This document shows, piece by piece, positions 29,254-38,667 of a stretch of DNA of 64,000 nt. The notes under the pieces are model-generated. The model did no database searches. It saw nothing but the letters and a program-made list of their open reading frames with translations, and was not told the DNA's origin. The position numbers and the translations under genes are program-made. Source of the stretch: a virus. Each line of letters opens with the position of its first letter. Position 1 is the stretch's first letter. The stretch spans positions 27,435 through 91,434 of the IMG/VR virus record IMGVR_UViG_3300046028_005224, one strand, 5' to 3'.

Positions 29254-29493
29254 TTATTTGTGTAATTGTTTGATGATTTTTTTGCTGTTTATTTTAATAT
29301 AATCTAATCCAGCTTTTTTTAATTTGATATATTTATTTTTTTCACGTTTATTTTTTGCAATTAAGTCATCCATAAAAAAAGAAAAATAGAGATACAAATC
29401 AATCATTGCATCCCTATCATTTCTAATTACTTTTTTTTCTGACTTGTATGCATCTAAAAATTCATCTAGAATAGGAGTCAGAACTGTAAGCAT
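29254..29493 (-). CDS. Small hypothetical protein, 79 aa
   Basis: A 79-residue very basic helical protein (KNKREKNKYIKLKKAGLDYI near the middle) with a DLYLYFSFFMDDL hydrophobic helix. One base separates it from the next gene. Family not recognised. Confidence 0.6.
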   Translation of the reverse strand: MLTVLTPILDEFLDAYKSEKKVIRNDRDAMIDLYLYFSFFMDDLIAKNKREKNKYIKLKKAGLDYIKINSKKIIKQLHK

Positions 29494-29518
29494 TTTAACA
29501 CATTATTTCTTTTATTTA

Positions 29519-29698
29519 TTATTCTTCCAATGCAGATCCAATTGCATCATCAAGATCTGTAATTACATCTCTCATTTCAAAAATGCGAGGAGGAACACTA
29601 TTTACATCATATGTGTATCCTTTTTGAGCTTCAAACAAAACTTGACGAACAGCAGCAGCTGCATGAACGTTCATTGTAATAGTTACTTCTTTTTTCAC
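29519..29698 (-). CDS. Small hypothetical protein, 59 aa, GTG start
   Basis: Starts at GTG 29698, overlapping the mazG stop (GTGA), so translation is coupled; an internal ATG lies eight codons later. Sequence (M)KKEVTITMNVHAAAAVRQVL followed by FEAQKG, ending in acidic DLDDAIGSALEE. A mixed helix/strand soluble protein, co-transcribed with mazG. Family not recognised. Confidence 0.68.
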   Translation of the reverse strand: MKKEVTITMNVHAAAAVRQVLFEAQKGYTYDVNSVPPRIFEMRDVITDLDDAIGSALEE

Positions 29699-30105
29699 AG
29701 ATCATCCTCCGCACGATTTTCAGAATAGTAAGGATCAAAAGATCCACCAGGATAACGCTTCTCAAGTTTAGTCACATTGCGAGCAATAACTTCATCAATA
29801 GAAATTTCTAAAGCCATACATGCTTGAGCAACATACCACATAAGATCACCAAGTTCAATAATCAAATGTTCTTTGTTGTCAAGATTCCAAGGCTTTCCTT
29901 GGAAAATCATTTTCTTAATAATCTCAAGAAACTCACCACCCTCAGCATTAATACCAACACCAGCAGTAAGCAGTCGTTCAATATTTGCTCCCTTTCCATC
30001 AAGCTCAACGATGCGATCAGAGAATGAAACAAAATCTCTAGATGCATCAGATGTTACAGCATCTACAAATTTTTGATATCGGCTAAAATTAATCTGTCGT
30101 TCCAT
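29695..30105 (-). CDS. mazG: MazG-type nucleotide pyrophosphohydrolase
   Basis: A 136-residue all-alpha NTP pyrophosphatase. The metal site is visible as GEFLEIIKKMIF (E-x-x-E type) and HLIIELGDLMWYVAQA (E-x-x-D). MazG hydrolyses NTPs or (p)ppGpp-like alarmones; cyanophage MazG has been studied as a host-physiology gene and prefers dNTPs such as dGTP and dCTP in tests. It stands behind a perfect early promoter. Confidence 0.9.
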   Translation of the reverse strand: MERQINFSRYQKFVDAVTSDASRDFVSFSDRIVELDGKGANIERLLTAGVGINAEGGEFLEIIKKMIFQGKPWNLDNKEHLIIELGDLMWYVAQACMALEISIDEVIARNVTKLEKRYPGGSFDPYYSENRAEDDL

Positions 30106-30126
30106 AAAATTTTAGTAAGTAATAGT

Positions 30127-30155
30127 ATTATAGAATAAAAAAATTAAAATGTCAA
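30127..30155 (-). promoter_or_regulatory. Sigma-70 promoter of mazG
   Basis: Minus strand TTGACA (30150-30155), 17 bases, TATAAT (30127-30132): exact consensus. The -35 box overlaps the last codons of the upstream gene. Confidence 0.85.
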
Positions 30156-30923
30156 ATTAAAAACATCTTTCAATCTAAATTTTTTCCAAAGTTCTTCATC
30201 AGTAGATGGTGTAAAATTTGGATAAATTTGCAGAAACGCTGCTAGGCTAATTCTATCATAAGTTTCAAACCAGTTTGTTTCAATATAAGGACTATGTAAT
30301 GTAGTTGTTGGATAAGCCACTAATGTGTTATATTCCATTGGTATTACTTTTTCCATCTCAAAATTGTTATCACCCGTAAATTGTTTCCATGGCATAGAAT
30401 TATTACTGTTGAAAGAATTCATGATGTGATACAATTCATTAATTTGCCCTAAAGACATATCAAACAAATTCATTTTATTTTTAAATGACCAAAAGCTTGT
30501 ACCTCCTAACATATTTTCAGTTAAACAAACATTGACAGCTATATGTGTTTGAACTGATAATGGAAAAATAGAACAGTCTACATGTGGCAATTGATAAGAA
30601 CAATTCATTTTACCATTAAAACAATTTACATACAAATCATAACATTGAACATCATTGCTTTGAAAAATATTAGCAAATTGTTTTGATATAAAAGATCCAA
30701 ATTTAGGACAATGTGAACTGGGGAATCCTGCAGTTTTTCCTGGTCTCCAAGTTGGTTGTGAATCAAAGTATGGAAAAGAACGTATAAGATTTTTTAATTT
30801 ATCTGGATATTTTAAAAAATCTCTAATGACCAAAACATTTTCTGTTCCTGCAGTAAATATCTCGTACTGTTTATTATTAACTTCTGTAGAATCTTTCCAA
30901 AGATCATCTATAGTTGTAATCAT
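30144..30923 (-). CDS. Putative 2OG-Fe(II) oxygenase (DUF6445-like)
   Basis: A 259-residue protein resembling DUF6445, a putative 2OG-Fe(II) dioxygenase family. Core elements are QLPHVDCSIFP (HxD), HIAVNVCLTE with GGTSFWSFKN, TLVAYPTTTLHSPYIE (distal His) and DRISLAAFLQ (Arg). N-terminal FLKYPDKLKNLIRSFPYFDS is typical. It lies three bases behind the gp41 gene. Substrate unknown. Confidence 0.75.
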   Translation of the reverse strand: MITTIDDLWKDSTEVNNKQYEIFTAGTENVLVIRDFLKYPDKLKNLIRSFPYFDSQPTWRPGKTAGFPSSHCPKFGSFISKQFANIFQSNDVQCYDLYVNCFNGKMNCSYQLPHVDCSIFPLSVQTHIAVNVCLTENMLGGTSFWSFKNKMNLFDMSLGQINELYHIMNSFNSNNSMPWKQFTGDNNFEMEKVIPMEYNTLVAYPTTTLHSPYIETNWFETYDRISLAAFLQIYPNFTPSTDEELWKKFRLKDVFNLTF

Positions 30924-30925
30924 AA

Positions 30926-32296
30926 TTAAAATTTAAATCCTTCAAATGCTTTAGATTTTGGTTTAGATTCAATCTCAACTTCTTCTTGTCCACTATCAAG
31001 TATATCTTTTTGAGCAGATTGTTCAATATCATAGAGACGCATTTTTGATCTATCAACTCCAATCAAAAATTTACGGTTTGCAGTTGGATCATTATAGCGA
31101 TTCTTTAACTGTTTTACCAATATCTGCCCACGCTGCTCCAACTCTTCTGTGCTAATAAGGGCAAACATAAAATCAGCAGTAGCAGGAAGACCAAAGGACT
31201 CACTAGTATCAGTGAGTTCAATATTAGAGCTATTAAAACCTGAACGAGTAGTTTGGGTAGCCGTGACAATAGGTACATTATGCTCAACAGCAAGACCACG
31301 AAGCTCTTCAGCAATAGCTTTAACATAAGTATAACTATTAACTATGCTACCCTTATATCTAGATGAGGCACAAATGTTTAAGTAGTCTACAAAAATGATG
31401 TCTGGTTTGAAGCTTTTTTTCATGGACAATTCATTCAGCAAAGTTTTGAAATGTCCCACATGTGCAGATGCAGTTGGATACTCTTTGATGATCAATGTGC
31501 CAATACTTCTATTAACCAAACTTTGAATCTTCGTTTCAAACATTCGTTTAGGAAGTTCGGCAATAGATTTAATATCTACGTCTAAGAGATTTGCGTCAAT
31601 TCGTTCAGCAATTTTCTCTTCTGCCATTTCAAGCGTAACGTACAAAACGTTCCGTCCTTGGAGCAACACGGAGCTAGCCAAGTGGCACATGAATAAAGAT
31701 TTCCCGACACCTGTACCAGCAAGTACGACATTGAGAGTCTTGCTAGGTAAACCATCTTTGGTAATTTTGTTAAAGTATTCAAGATCAAAGGGGATTTTTT
31801 CTTCAGTTTTGTGATAGAAATCATATCGTTCTTCAAAGTTTTTTACATAGTCGTGACCAATATTATGGTCAAAAGATACTCCAAGTGCCTCACTCAAGAT
31901 GTGAGGAATAGCATCTTTATTCTTTTTACCAGTGTCATCATCAACAATATGAACTGACTCCATAAGAGCCAGATAAATTGCTCGATCTTTACACCACTTT
32001 TCAGTAGAGTTTAAAAGCCAATCAAAGTCTGCTTCATCATCAGTAAGATTGCTGATGATATCATTACATTGTTTAAGTTGATCTTCTGAAAGATCTCTAC
32101 GATTAGATACCTCAATCGAAAGAACTTCTTTAGTTGCTAGCTTATCATACTTTGCTATGAACTCATAAATTTCTTCAAAGATAATACGCTCAGCATACTC
32201 TCCAAAATATTCTTGACGAATAAAGGGAATTACCTTTCTACAATAATCTTCATTAAAAATTAAACTCCTTAAAATTGTGATTTCAATTCTGTCCAT
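30926..32296 (-). CDS. 41: Replicative DNA helicase (gp41-like)
   Basis: A 456-residue DnaB-family helicase that unwinds the fork with gp61 primase. The N-terminal helical domain (1-150) is followed by a RecA core with Walker A LAGTGVGKS (193-200), VTLEMAEEKIAERID, Walker B IIFVDYLNICAS and RSKMRLYDIE. The C-terminal FEGFKF tail is typical of phage single-strand-protein partners. It starts one base behind the oxygenase gene. Confidence 0.95.
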   Translation of the reverse strand: MDRIEITILRSLIFNEDYCRKVIPFIRQEYFGEYAERIIFEEIYEFIAKYDKLATKEVLSIEVSNRRDLSEDQLKQCNDIISNLTDDEADFDWLLNSTEKWCKDRAIYLALMESVHIVDDDTGKKNKDAIPHILSEALGVSFDHNIGHDYVKNFEERYDFYHKTEEKIPFDLEYFNKITKDGLPSKTLNVVLAGTGVGKSLFMCHLASSVLLQGRNVLYVTLEMAEEKIAERIDANLLDVDIKSIAELPKRMFETKIQSLVNRSIGTLIIKEYPTASAHVGHFKTLLNELSMKKSFKPDIIFVDYLNICASSRYKGSIVNSYTYVKAIAEELRGLAVEHNVPIVTATQTTRSGFNSSNIELTDTSESFGLPATADFMFALISTEELEQRGQILVKQLKNRYNDPTANRKFLIGVDRSKMRLYDIEQSAQKDILDSGQEEVEIESKPKSKAFEGFKF

Positions 32297-32297
32297 G

Positions 32298-32858
32298 TCA
32301 AATGTAATGAAGGTATGTGCTCAAAAGATACTTATCGTTACTAATTGGAGGATTACCTTTATGGGGGAACATCCAAAGAGGCGGGAAGATCACCAGTTTA
32401 CCAGCTTCAGGCTTAATTGTCAAATCGGTAAACACAGTTTCACCACCCTCATCTACCGTATTCAAATACCAAAAGAATGAAAGATATCGTCTAGATGTCA
32501 TATAATCTTGAACATCTACATGTGTATTAAACATGTCATTGCCATCATTCTTATATTTTTTAATTCTAAATTGCTCAAACCCATGTTGATGTTCTTTAGG
32601 AAAACAACGTCTTTCAACTAAATGGTAGTATTGTTTTAAATATCTACCCATATGAACCAAAGTTTGCCTTTGCAGTTCAACGGCTTCTGCGTTATGTGTT
32701 AATTCTGTAAGATTAAGTTGTGTAAAGGTTGGCTTTTTGTAATTATCAACTCTTTCTTGATTCTCAGGATTTGTTTCAAAAAAATTAATTAACGCATTGC
32801 ACAGATCCAAAGGCAATGCATTTTCATGGACTTGGATTAAATCAATTAGAGTTACCAT
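32298..32858 (-). CDS. 2OG-Fe(II) oxygenase (prolyl-4-hydroxylase-like)
   Basis: Started at ATG 32858 (MVTLIDLIQVHENALPLDLC), 186 residues. The P4H core is clear: DMFNTHVDVQDY (HxD), YLNTVDEGGETVFTDL, GKLVIFPPLWMFPHKG (distal His) and KYLLSTYLHYI. This arrangement is typical of prolyl hydroxylase-like proteins. The gene overlaps the uvsX end by 17 bases and sits between two core replication genes. Confidence 0.87.
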   Translation of the reverse strand: MVTLIDLIQVHENALPLDLCNALINFFETNPENQERVDNYKKPTFTQLNLTELTHNAEAVELQRQTLVHMGRYLKQYYHLVERRCFPKEHQHGFEQFRIKKYKNDGNDMFNTHVDVQDYMTSRRYLSFFWYLNTVDEGGETVFTDLTIKPEAGKLVIFPPLWMFPHKGNPPISNDKYLLSTYLHYI

Positions 32859-33849
32859 AAGAAAACTCCTTCTGAGCGATTTCATCAAGTGCTTGCATTA
32901 CTTCTGGCGTAAAATATTTTTCAGGTTCTGCAAGAATTTGTTTTGCATAAATTTTCTTACCATCCATCTCATAACGCCCCGCAACATTCTTCCAGAGTCC
33001 GCCGAGTTCCCCGAGTTCCAGAAGACCATAATAGCGATCAAGACCACGCTCATCATAAAATAAACGGACTTCAACTTCTTGATTCTCCTTACTCAAACGC
33101 GACTTTTGAGTTTTAGCACGAATAATATTTCCAACAACTTCTTTCCCATCCTTTTCCTTTGACTTTGAAAGATAAATGATAGTTGATGATGCATATTGCA
33201 ATCCAGAACCACCTGACATTTGTTTTCCACCATACAAACTCATCGATTCGTATGTATGATTCGTCACTATCATAGGGATACTTGCCTGCCCCAACTTCAA
33301 AGTCAACATACGAAATGCACCTTTTATAAGCTGTGATTTAGTCATATCACGAACTTGTTTATCATTCAGTGCATCGGTAATTTCTTTCTCAGTTGAAAGC
33401 ATACCCAAAGAGTCTAACACAAACATACAGGGTTTGCGTTCTGTTTCAGGTTTTTTTAAGTACATGTCAACCGCTTTTAGTGCTTTAGTGCGAAATTCTT
33501 CTACGGTGACAACATTAACCACGACAAGACGAGATGTGTCGATGTCGCGTGACTCCAAGAGTGATTTGGTAATAGCGGATTCAGTATCAAAGTAGAGACA
33601 ATAACCATCGGAGTTATTATCAAGAAAATTCTTAACCACAGCGAGAGAAAAGAAAGTCTTTCCAGTACTAGACTCTCCAGCAATAGCAGTAATCTTATTC
33701 CCAGATACACCACCAAATATGCTACCTGAAACCAGTGCATTAAAAATGTACGAACCTGTGTCAACATAAGTCTCCGTCTCGTCAATATCAGAAGCAAGCT
33801 TGGTGTACTCGCCACCAACTTCTTTTACAATTTCTTTAAGAAAGTCCAT
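32842..33849 (-). CDS. uvsX: RecA-like recombinase UvsX
   Basis: A 335-residue strand-exchange protein. Walker A GESSTGKT (58-65), catalytic Glu in YFDTESAI, Walker B FVLDSLGML, and TNHTYESM with an LGQASIP segment are the RecA-core marks. It pairs homologous DNA for recombination-dependent replication with UvsY and UvsW. It is slightly shorter than T4 UvsX (391). Confidence 0.95.
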   Translation of the reverse strand: MDFLKEIVKEVGGEYTKLASDIDETETYVDTGSYIFNALVSGSIFGGVSGNKITAIAGESSTGKTFFSLAVVKNFLDNNSDGYCLYFDTESAITKSLLESRDIDTSRLVVVNVVTVEEFRTKALKAVDMYLKKPETERKPCMFVLDSLGMLSTEKEITDALNDKQVRDMTKSQLIKGAFRMLTLKLGQASIPMIVTNHTYESMSLYGGKQMSGGSGLQYASSTIIYLSKSKEKDGKEVVGNIIRAKTQKSRLSKENQEVEVRLFYDERGLDRYYGLLELGELGGLWKNVAGRYEMDGKKIYAKQILAEPEKYFTPEVMQALDEIAQKEFSYGNSN

Positions 33850-33855
33850 AATAGT

Positions 33856-36348
33856 TTAAGCAAAAAAGTCTTCTAGTGAACCGCGTTGTTCTGTTTTCCA
33901 ACCAATACAATCTAATACAGATTTTAGTGGATCAAGGAATGATTTGTCAAATTGTAGAGAATAATCAATATAGCTTTCAGCAATGATTTCTTTTGGAAAC
34001 TGCTGAATAAATGAGATTACATTTTCTCGGATTGGGTTTTGTTTTTTAAGGTAACAGTATTTAATTTTTTCACCATTGTTAATTATAGCATACTTGTTCG
34101 TTAATTTTTTATCTCGGATGTAATGATTAAAAAGCAAAGATCCTCTAACATGAATTGGAGTTGATTTCTTGTAAATGGTTGACGTGGATTTCCATTTTTC
34201 AACATCACTTGCGGTTTTTGGAAATGCAATTTGATCTACAGGTAGAGTCGGAAATTCTTTTTTAAATGTTTCAATAAACTTGACTACCTCGTCTTCAGTA
34301 GATGTCATGATAAGTTTAAAAGCTTCTTTAATTTTAGCTCTACACGCCGCTGGAGTAGATGATTTAATAGCCTCCAGACCCATAATTTTTAATTTAGGAG
34401 CTTCATATCTAACTCCTTCACTGTCCCATACGTTGAGCATATATCGTTTTTTGGCTGTCCAAATACCACGATTAGCAATGTTCTCACGCTTCATGAACAT
34501 CTTTTGTTCGTAAGCATTTACATATTGAGATAGCTCTTGATACGATTGATCAATAAATGGTTCAAACTTTTCCTTACAAATTTTATCCAAGAAGTTAACA
34601 ATCTTAGTATCATCTGTTTCATTTGGGAATAACTTTGATACCAAGTTCCCAAGATTCAAATAGATTGAATCAGTATCAACAGCAATCACATAATCTTTAT
34701 TTTCACTTTTTAAAATTTTATTCAAATAACCATTCATTTTATTTTCAATCCAACGGATTGAAACTTGTCCAGACAGTGTAATTGCTTCTGCATTTGCAAG
34801 TTTATAGTAACGAAAATATTCATTACCAATAGCACCATAAGCAGAGTTCAACTGGATTTTTCTTGCCATCTGAATGTTATTGCAGCGGGCAATTTCTTTA
34901 ATCAAATTTTTATCTTTAGTTTTTTCGTATTGTTGTTTTGCCTCAAGCATTTTTTTCTTATAGATTACTCGATCTTGATAAATCTTATCCATAAGTTTTG
35001 GTAGAAATCCTCGTTTTGTTGTATCAAAGAATGCTCCGTTTGCACAAACAGTTTGTCCTTTAAGATCAGACAAATCCAACTCTTTGTTCAAAATTTTATC
35101 AACACTAATACTTGGATGTTTATGATCTTGCAGTGTTTCTGGTGAAATGTTATATTGCATAATCAAGTGTGGATATAGACTGTTTAAGTCAAAACTTACC
35201 ACCCAATCATATCTACCAGGAATCGGTTCTTTAACATAAGCTCCTGCATACTGAGCATCTTTTTTACCATCCACTTTTGGTGGAATAACAATATCTTGTT
35301 TTTTCAAGTAGTTATAAATGATGCTATCCCACATTTTTACTTGAGAAAAAACATCGGTGTAATTAACCTTAGCATCATATGCCATGGTAATTGCCAATTC
35401 AATTAACTTCATCTTGTCTTCCAAACGGTCAACAAGTTCTACGTCAACGATGTTGTACTCTACAAATTTCTGCCAATCTTGAGTATAAAAATCTTTGAAG
35501 GTTTCAAACTCAGAGTGATCAAGTTTTTTTTGTCCAAGCTCAACAAAAGCAATATGATCCAGTCGATAAGATTCTTGGTTTGAATAAGTAAACTTCTTAT
35601 ACAAATCCAAATAATCTAATACTGTAATACCCCCAACATCATAAACAATATTTGATCTTCCATTAAGAGTGACTTCATTACGAGTCAAAAGTTTCCATGG
35701 AGAGATACGACGAGCATCACGTTCTCCAAACAGTCGATCAATACGTCCACACAAATATGGAATATCGTACAAAGAACAGTTCCACCCTGTTATAACTTCA
35801 GGATAATTATTTTCCCAAAAGTACAAAAATTTAATAAGCAAATCTTGTTCATCTTTACATTGAATGTAAGTCACATTATCTTGCTTATTGATGAATGTCT
35901 TTACACCCCATGTGGTAATTTTTTTGGACGCATAATCTTGCATCGAAATTGTGAGAAGTTCTTCGGCACAATCTCTAACATTCGGAAATCCGTTTTCTGA
36001 GGCTACCTCAATATCAATTGTTGATATTTTAATTTTACTAATATCAAACTTAATTTCATCTTCAGGATAGTTATCAGAAATATATTGATAGATGAATCTA
36101 TTATTGCCGTAGATGTCAAAATTTTCAACATCTTCATATTGACGATAAAACTCTCTACAATCCTTCACCAATCCAGGTTGAATTGGTTCTACATACTTAC
36201 CGTCGAGAGTGGTGTACTTTGTTGGCTTTTGAGATAAGACAAAGAGTGTTGGAGAATATTTTTCTCTGAACTGAAAGTGATCGCCATTATTATAACCGCG
36301 AACGAGAAACTCATTTCCAATCAACTGAACATTAGTATAAAATCTCAT
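33856..36348 (-). CDS. 43: DNA polymerase, family B (gp43-like)
   Basis: An 830-residue replicative polymerase with proofreading. Exonuclease motifs: STIDIEVASENG (Exo I), EVITGWNCSLYDIPYL (Exo II), YNIVDVELVDRLE (Exo III). Polymerase motifs: FDLNSLYPHLIMQYN (A), KIQLNSAYGAIGNEYF (B) and VDTDSIYLNLG (C). The C-terminal GSLEDFFA is a PIP-like tail for the gp45 clamp. Shorter than T4 gp43 (898). Confidence 0.96.
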   Translation of the reverse strand: MRFYTNVQLIGNEFLVRGYNNGDHFQFREKYSPTLFVLSQKPTKYTTLDGKYVEPIQPGLVKDCREFYRQYEDVENFDIYGNNRFIYQYISDNYPEDEIKFDISKIKISTIDIEVASENGFPNVRDCAEELLTISMQDYASKKITTWGVKTFINKQDNVTYIQCKDEQDLLIKFLYFWENNYPEVITGWNCSLYDIPYLCGRIDRLFGERDARRISPWKLLTRNEVTLNGRSNIVYDVGGITVLDYLDLYKKFTYSNQESYRLDHIAFVELGQKKLDHSEFETFKDFYTQDWQKFVEYNIVDVELVDRLEDKMKLIELAITMAYDAKVNYTDVFSQVKMWDSIIYNYLKKQDIVIPPKVDGKKDAQYAGAYVKEPIPGRYDWVVSFDLNSLYPHLIMQYNISPETLQDHKHPSISVDKILNKELDLSDLKGQTVCANGAFFDTTKRGFLPKLMDKIYQDRVIYKKKMLEAKQQYEKTKDKNLIKEIARCNNIQMARKIQLNSAYGAIGNEYFRYYKLANAEAITLSGQVSIRWIENKMNGYLNKILKSENKDYVIAVDTDSIYLNLGNLVSKLFPNETDDTKIVNFLDKICKEKFEPFIDQSYQELSQYVNAYEQKMFMKRENIANRGIWTAKKRYMLNVWDSEGVRYEAPKLKIMGLEAIKSSTPAACRAKIKEAFKLIMTSTEDEVVKFIETFKKEFPTLPVDQIAFPKTASDVEKWKSTSTIYKKSTPIHVRGSLLFNHYIRDKKLTNKYAIINNGEKIKYCYLKKQNPIRENVISFIQQFPKEIIAESYIDYSLQFDKSFLDPLKSVLDCIGWKTEQRGSLEDFFA

Positions 36349-36653
36349 CCAGCAGTGATCCCATCATACTTACTCAGTATGTTATCAGAGGGATCGTAAA
36401 TTGTCAAGAACTTATCCGAAGACATTAAAATTTCTGATTGACCACAATGTTTTGGAAAGGTTTCCAAATAACCAGTTTCAGTAATTGTGAATGGATTTAC
36501 CAACTTACAGTTAGGCATTCCATACTCAGCAACAATTTCTTCTATCTCAGAAATTACATACAGACCATTCTCAAATAAAATGCATTTAACGACACGCTCT
36601 GATTTCTCTTCTTGAAGTTGTTCATCCATGTCAATTGTTTCATAATCATCCAT
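36345..36653 (-). CDS. Hypothetical protein, 102 aa, Sm-like character
   Basis: A 102-residue acidic N-terminus (MDDYETIDMDEQLQEEKSER) followed by a strand-rich core: VVKCILFENGLYVISEIEEI, KLVNPFTITE, and KFLTIYDPSDN. The order of strands and the LVNPFTI element resemble the 130-residue protein at 50462-50854, and together they recall an Sm-like barrel (inference). It overlaps the polymerase start by four bases. Confidence 0.65.
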   Translation of the reverse strand: MDDYETIDMDEQLQEEKSERVVKCILFENGLYVISEIEEIVAEYGMPNCKLVNPFTITETGYLETFPKHCGQSEILMSSDKFLTIYDPSDNILSKYDGITAG

Positions 36654-36662
36654 AAAAATCTC

Positions 36663-37376
36663 CTATAATGAAAGTTCTTTTACTTGCTTAGATGTTATAT
36701 AGTCTGAAAACTTAGTCAGATATCCATTGTTTCTTAATTCTTTAAACACAAGATTTTCAATTGAAAACTCACCACCTTTTCTAATAGCAGCTTGCCTCAT
36801 CATTCTAAGTTTTTCTTTCAGTCTTTTCATCTCCATTATATCATTAGATTTGCCAGAAATAAACAAATCAATTTTATCCATCAAATCATGAGTTTTCTTT
36901 TTTAAAAGTTTAGTATCTACCCCAGGGTTTTCATACTTTGGTTGGGCTAACCACTTATTATATTTTACAGAATAAACACCTTGATTTGATGGTCGTTCAG
37001 TTCCTTCTTCTTCAGCATAAAGTTCAACATCATGTCCATAAATTTTAATGTCATGTGTCAAAGCCCAAAGTTGTTTTTTATCTCTTAAATAATCATCAAT
37101 AAGATCTGGACAGTCTGGTAGTTTGTTTTTATCAACAACCAAATGTAGATCTATATCAGAATACTCGGTATAATTATAATTTGCATTTCCACCAACAACA
37201 ATCATATCTTTGATTGCACTAGTTGGTATATTTGCAAACTCTGCCCATGCTTGCCCTATTCGGACAAGTTTCATTTTAACTTCAGGTTTTAATTTAGTAT
37301 TATTCCAGATCTTCTGATTAAGTTGATCGTGATATTTAAAAGTTATTTTTTGCTCAAGAAACAACTCTAAGTTCAT
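36663..37376 (-). CDS. Predicted nucleotidyltransferase
   Basis: A 237-residue protein with a minimal nucleotidyltransferase core: VVGGNANYNYTEYSDIDLHLV (GG/GS helix and D-x-D), then HDVELYAEE supplying a third acidic residue. The helical C-terminal half is basic. Such enzymes transfer NMP groups to proteins, RNA or antibiotics; the substrate here is unknown. The N-terminus MNLELFLEQK resembles prohead-targeted cyanophage proteins, and a CATAAATA late box lies ten bases before the ATG. Confidence 0.75.
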   Translation of the reverse strand: MNLELFLEQKITFKYHDQLNQKIWNNTKLKPEVKMKLVRIGQAWAEFANIPTSAIKDMIVVGGNANYNYTEYSDIDLHLVVDKNKLPDCPDLIDDYLRDKKQLWALTHDIKIYGHDVELYAEEEGTERPSNQGVYSVKYNKWLAQPKYENPGVDTKLLKKKTHDLMDKIDLFISGKSNDIMEMKRLKEKLRMMRQAAIRKGGEFSIENLVFKELRNNGYLTKFSDYITSKQVKELSL

Positions 37377-37397
37377 TTTTATTTTTATTTATGGAAA

Positions 37398-37431
37398 GGG
37401 GGGAATGGATGATTCTGACCATCCTTCCCCC
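37398..37431 (-). terminator. Strong hairpin behind hsp20
   Basis: Minus strand GGGGGAAGGATG / CATCCATTCCCCCC stem with a short loop. Only a weak T tract (CTTTCC) follows, so termination efficiency is uncertain. Confidence 0.6.
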
Positions 37432-37456
37432 AAGCGCCGACGATATTCAAATATAT

Positions 37457-37891
37457 TTAGAGATAATCTTTGCGAGCATGATGTTCTGGTATAATTTTTC
37501 TCAATTCAACAACCAATAGTCCGTCTTCAAATTTAACTTCTTTCACTTCGGTATCATCTGCCAACGTCCACGCTCTTTTGAAAGATCGTTGAGCCAATCC
37601 CTTATGGATGTAGTTGGAATCGGATTCTTTATCCTCCTTTTGTCCTTCGATAAAAAGTTTTCCATACTCGGTAAACACACGGATTTCTTCCTTTTTAAAT
37701 CCTGCAAGTGCGAGTTCTAAACGAGACTCAGTATTACTTAGTTGAACAAGATTGTATGGAGGGTAATTTGATGTAGTTTCATGAACTTTAAACAGTCTAT
37801 CAAAATATTCGTCCATTCCAATACTATTGCGAGTAATTCTATCCAACAGGGTAGGAAGATCCGCAGTAGTATACCTTGTGAGATTAGTCAT
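37457..37891 (-). CDS. hsp20: Small heat-shock protein, Hsp20 family
   Basis: Started at ATG 37891 with ribosome site AAGGAGC; 144 residues. After an N-terminal arm (LTRYTTADLPTLLDRIT, FDRLFKVHE) comes the alpha-crystallin domain: YPPYNLVQLS, RLELALAGFKKEEI, LFIEGQKE, YIHKGLAQRSFKRAW and ADDTEVKEVKFEDGLLVVEL. Cyanophages commonly carry hsp20; it may keep proteins folded under stress or help photosystem stability or virion assembly. Confidence 0.93.
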   Translation of the reverse strand: MTNLTRYTTADLPTLLDRITRNSIGMDEYFDRLFKVHETTSNYPPYNLVQLSNTESRLELALAGFKKEEIRVFTEYGKLFIEGQKEDKESDSNYIHKGLAQRSFKRAWTLADDTEVKEVKFEDGLLVVELRKIIPEHHARKDYL

Positions 37892-37965
37892 TATGGTAGC
37901 TCCTTTAAAAGCGAGTTTGTGTTTTATGGATCCTTTCGGCATCCAATACTATTTAACCATAATAG

Positions 37966-38002
37966 CAAAAAAAGAGGTGCGGTGTAAACCGTACCTCTTT
38001 TA
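37966..38002 (-). terminator. Terminator behind the oxygenase gene
   Basis: Minus strand AAGAGGTACGGT-TTAC-ACCGCACCTCTT followed by seven T residues. An additional AGACC/GGTCT hairpin precedes it. Confidence 0.88.
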
Positions 38003-38049
38003 GGGTGTTCCGACTTTCGTAGAGACCGCACGAAAGGTCTCATATTTAT

Positions 38050-38667
38050 TTATACTATTGTTTGTTCAGGATGTGTATAAAAATTTCCTCTAGGAAATAC
38101 ATTAAAAGATATAGAATATCTGTCTTCTTCTAATTGATAAGTTGGAACTGAATGAAATACATTAGATGGAAATAACAATAAACACCCAGAATTTTCTTGC
38201 ACAACATTAACTTTTTCTGCAAATGCAGTTCCATAATGTTTATAGTCAAACGCAAAAAATGGAAAAGGTCCTTGAATTTCTCTAGAAAATACTGTGACAT
38301 TATTTGGTGTCACACTAACAACTCCACTCATTACCGAAGTTAAATGTTTGTGAAAATTGTGAAATTGACCTGTCTTAGTTTTTGTTGCCCAAGAACTACT
38401 AATTTCAAATTTACAATCTTGTTCTTTTAATATAAATTTTTTAGCATAAGTATCAATGTGATTTTGTACAAATAATTTTAAATCTGAAAAAACTTCTAGA
38501 TTTAAAATTTGATTGTCTTTAGTCACGTAATTATGTTCTGCCTCAACATAATCTGCTTCCTTTAAAAAATTTAATTGTTCATTATTAAATTTAAATGTTT
38601 CTTCTTCACCATCTACAAAATAAAGTGGTGTTGAAAAAATTGGTATTACATGTTCTTTGTAAGTCAT
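38050..38667 (-). CDS. 2OG-Fe(II) oxygenase family protein
   Basis: A 205-residue putative 2OG-Fe(II) oxygenase: IPIFSTPLYFV start, GQFHNFHKHLTSVMSGVVSV (HxxxH/HxH region), GCLLLFPSNVFHSVPTY (distal His) and RYSISFNVFPRG (Arg). It follows regA with a four-base overlap and ends the replication gene run at a strong terminator. Confidence 0.82.
   Translation of the reverse strand: MTYKEHVIPIFSTPLYFVDGEEETFKFNNEQLNFLKEADYVEAEHNYVTKDNQILNLEVFSDLKLFVQNHIDTYAKKFILKEQDCKFEISSSWATKTKTGQFHNFHKHLTSVMSGVVSVTPNNVTVFSREIQGPFPFFAFDYKHYGTAFAEKVNVVQENSGCLLLFPSNVFHSVPTYQLEEDRYSISFNVFPRGNFYTHPEQTIV

Noticed and set aside
37386-37393. CATAAATA before the nucleotidyltransferase as its promoter
   Set aside because: It ends only ten bases before the ATG, leaving almost no leader; not called as a separate feature.
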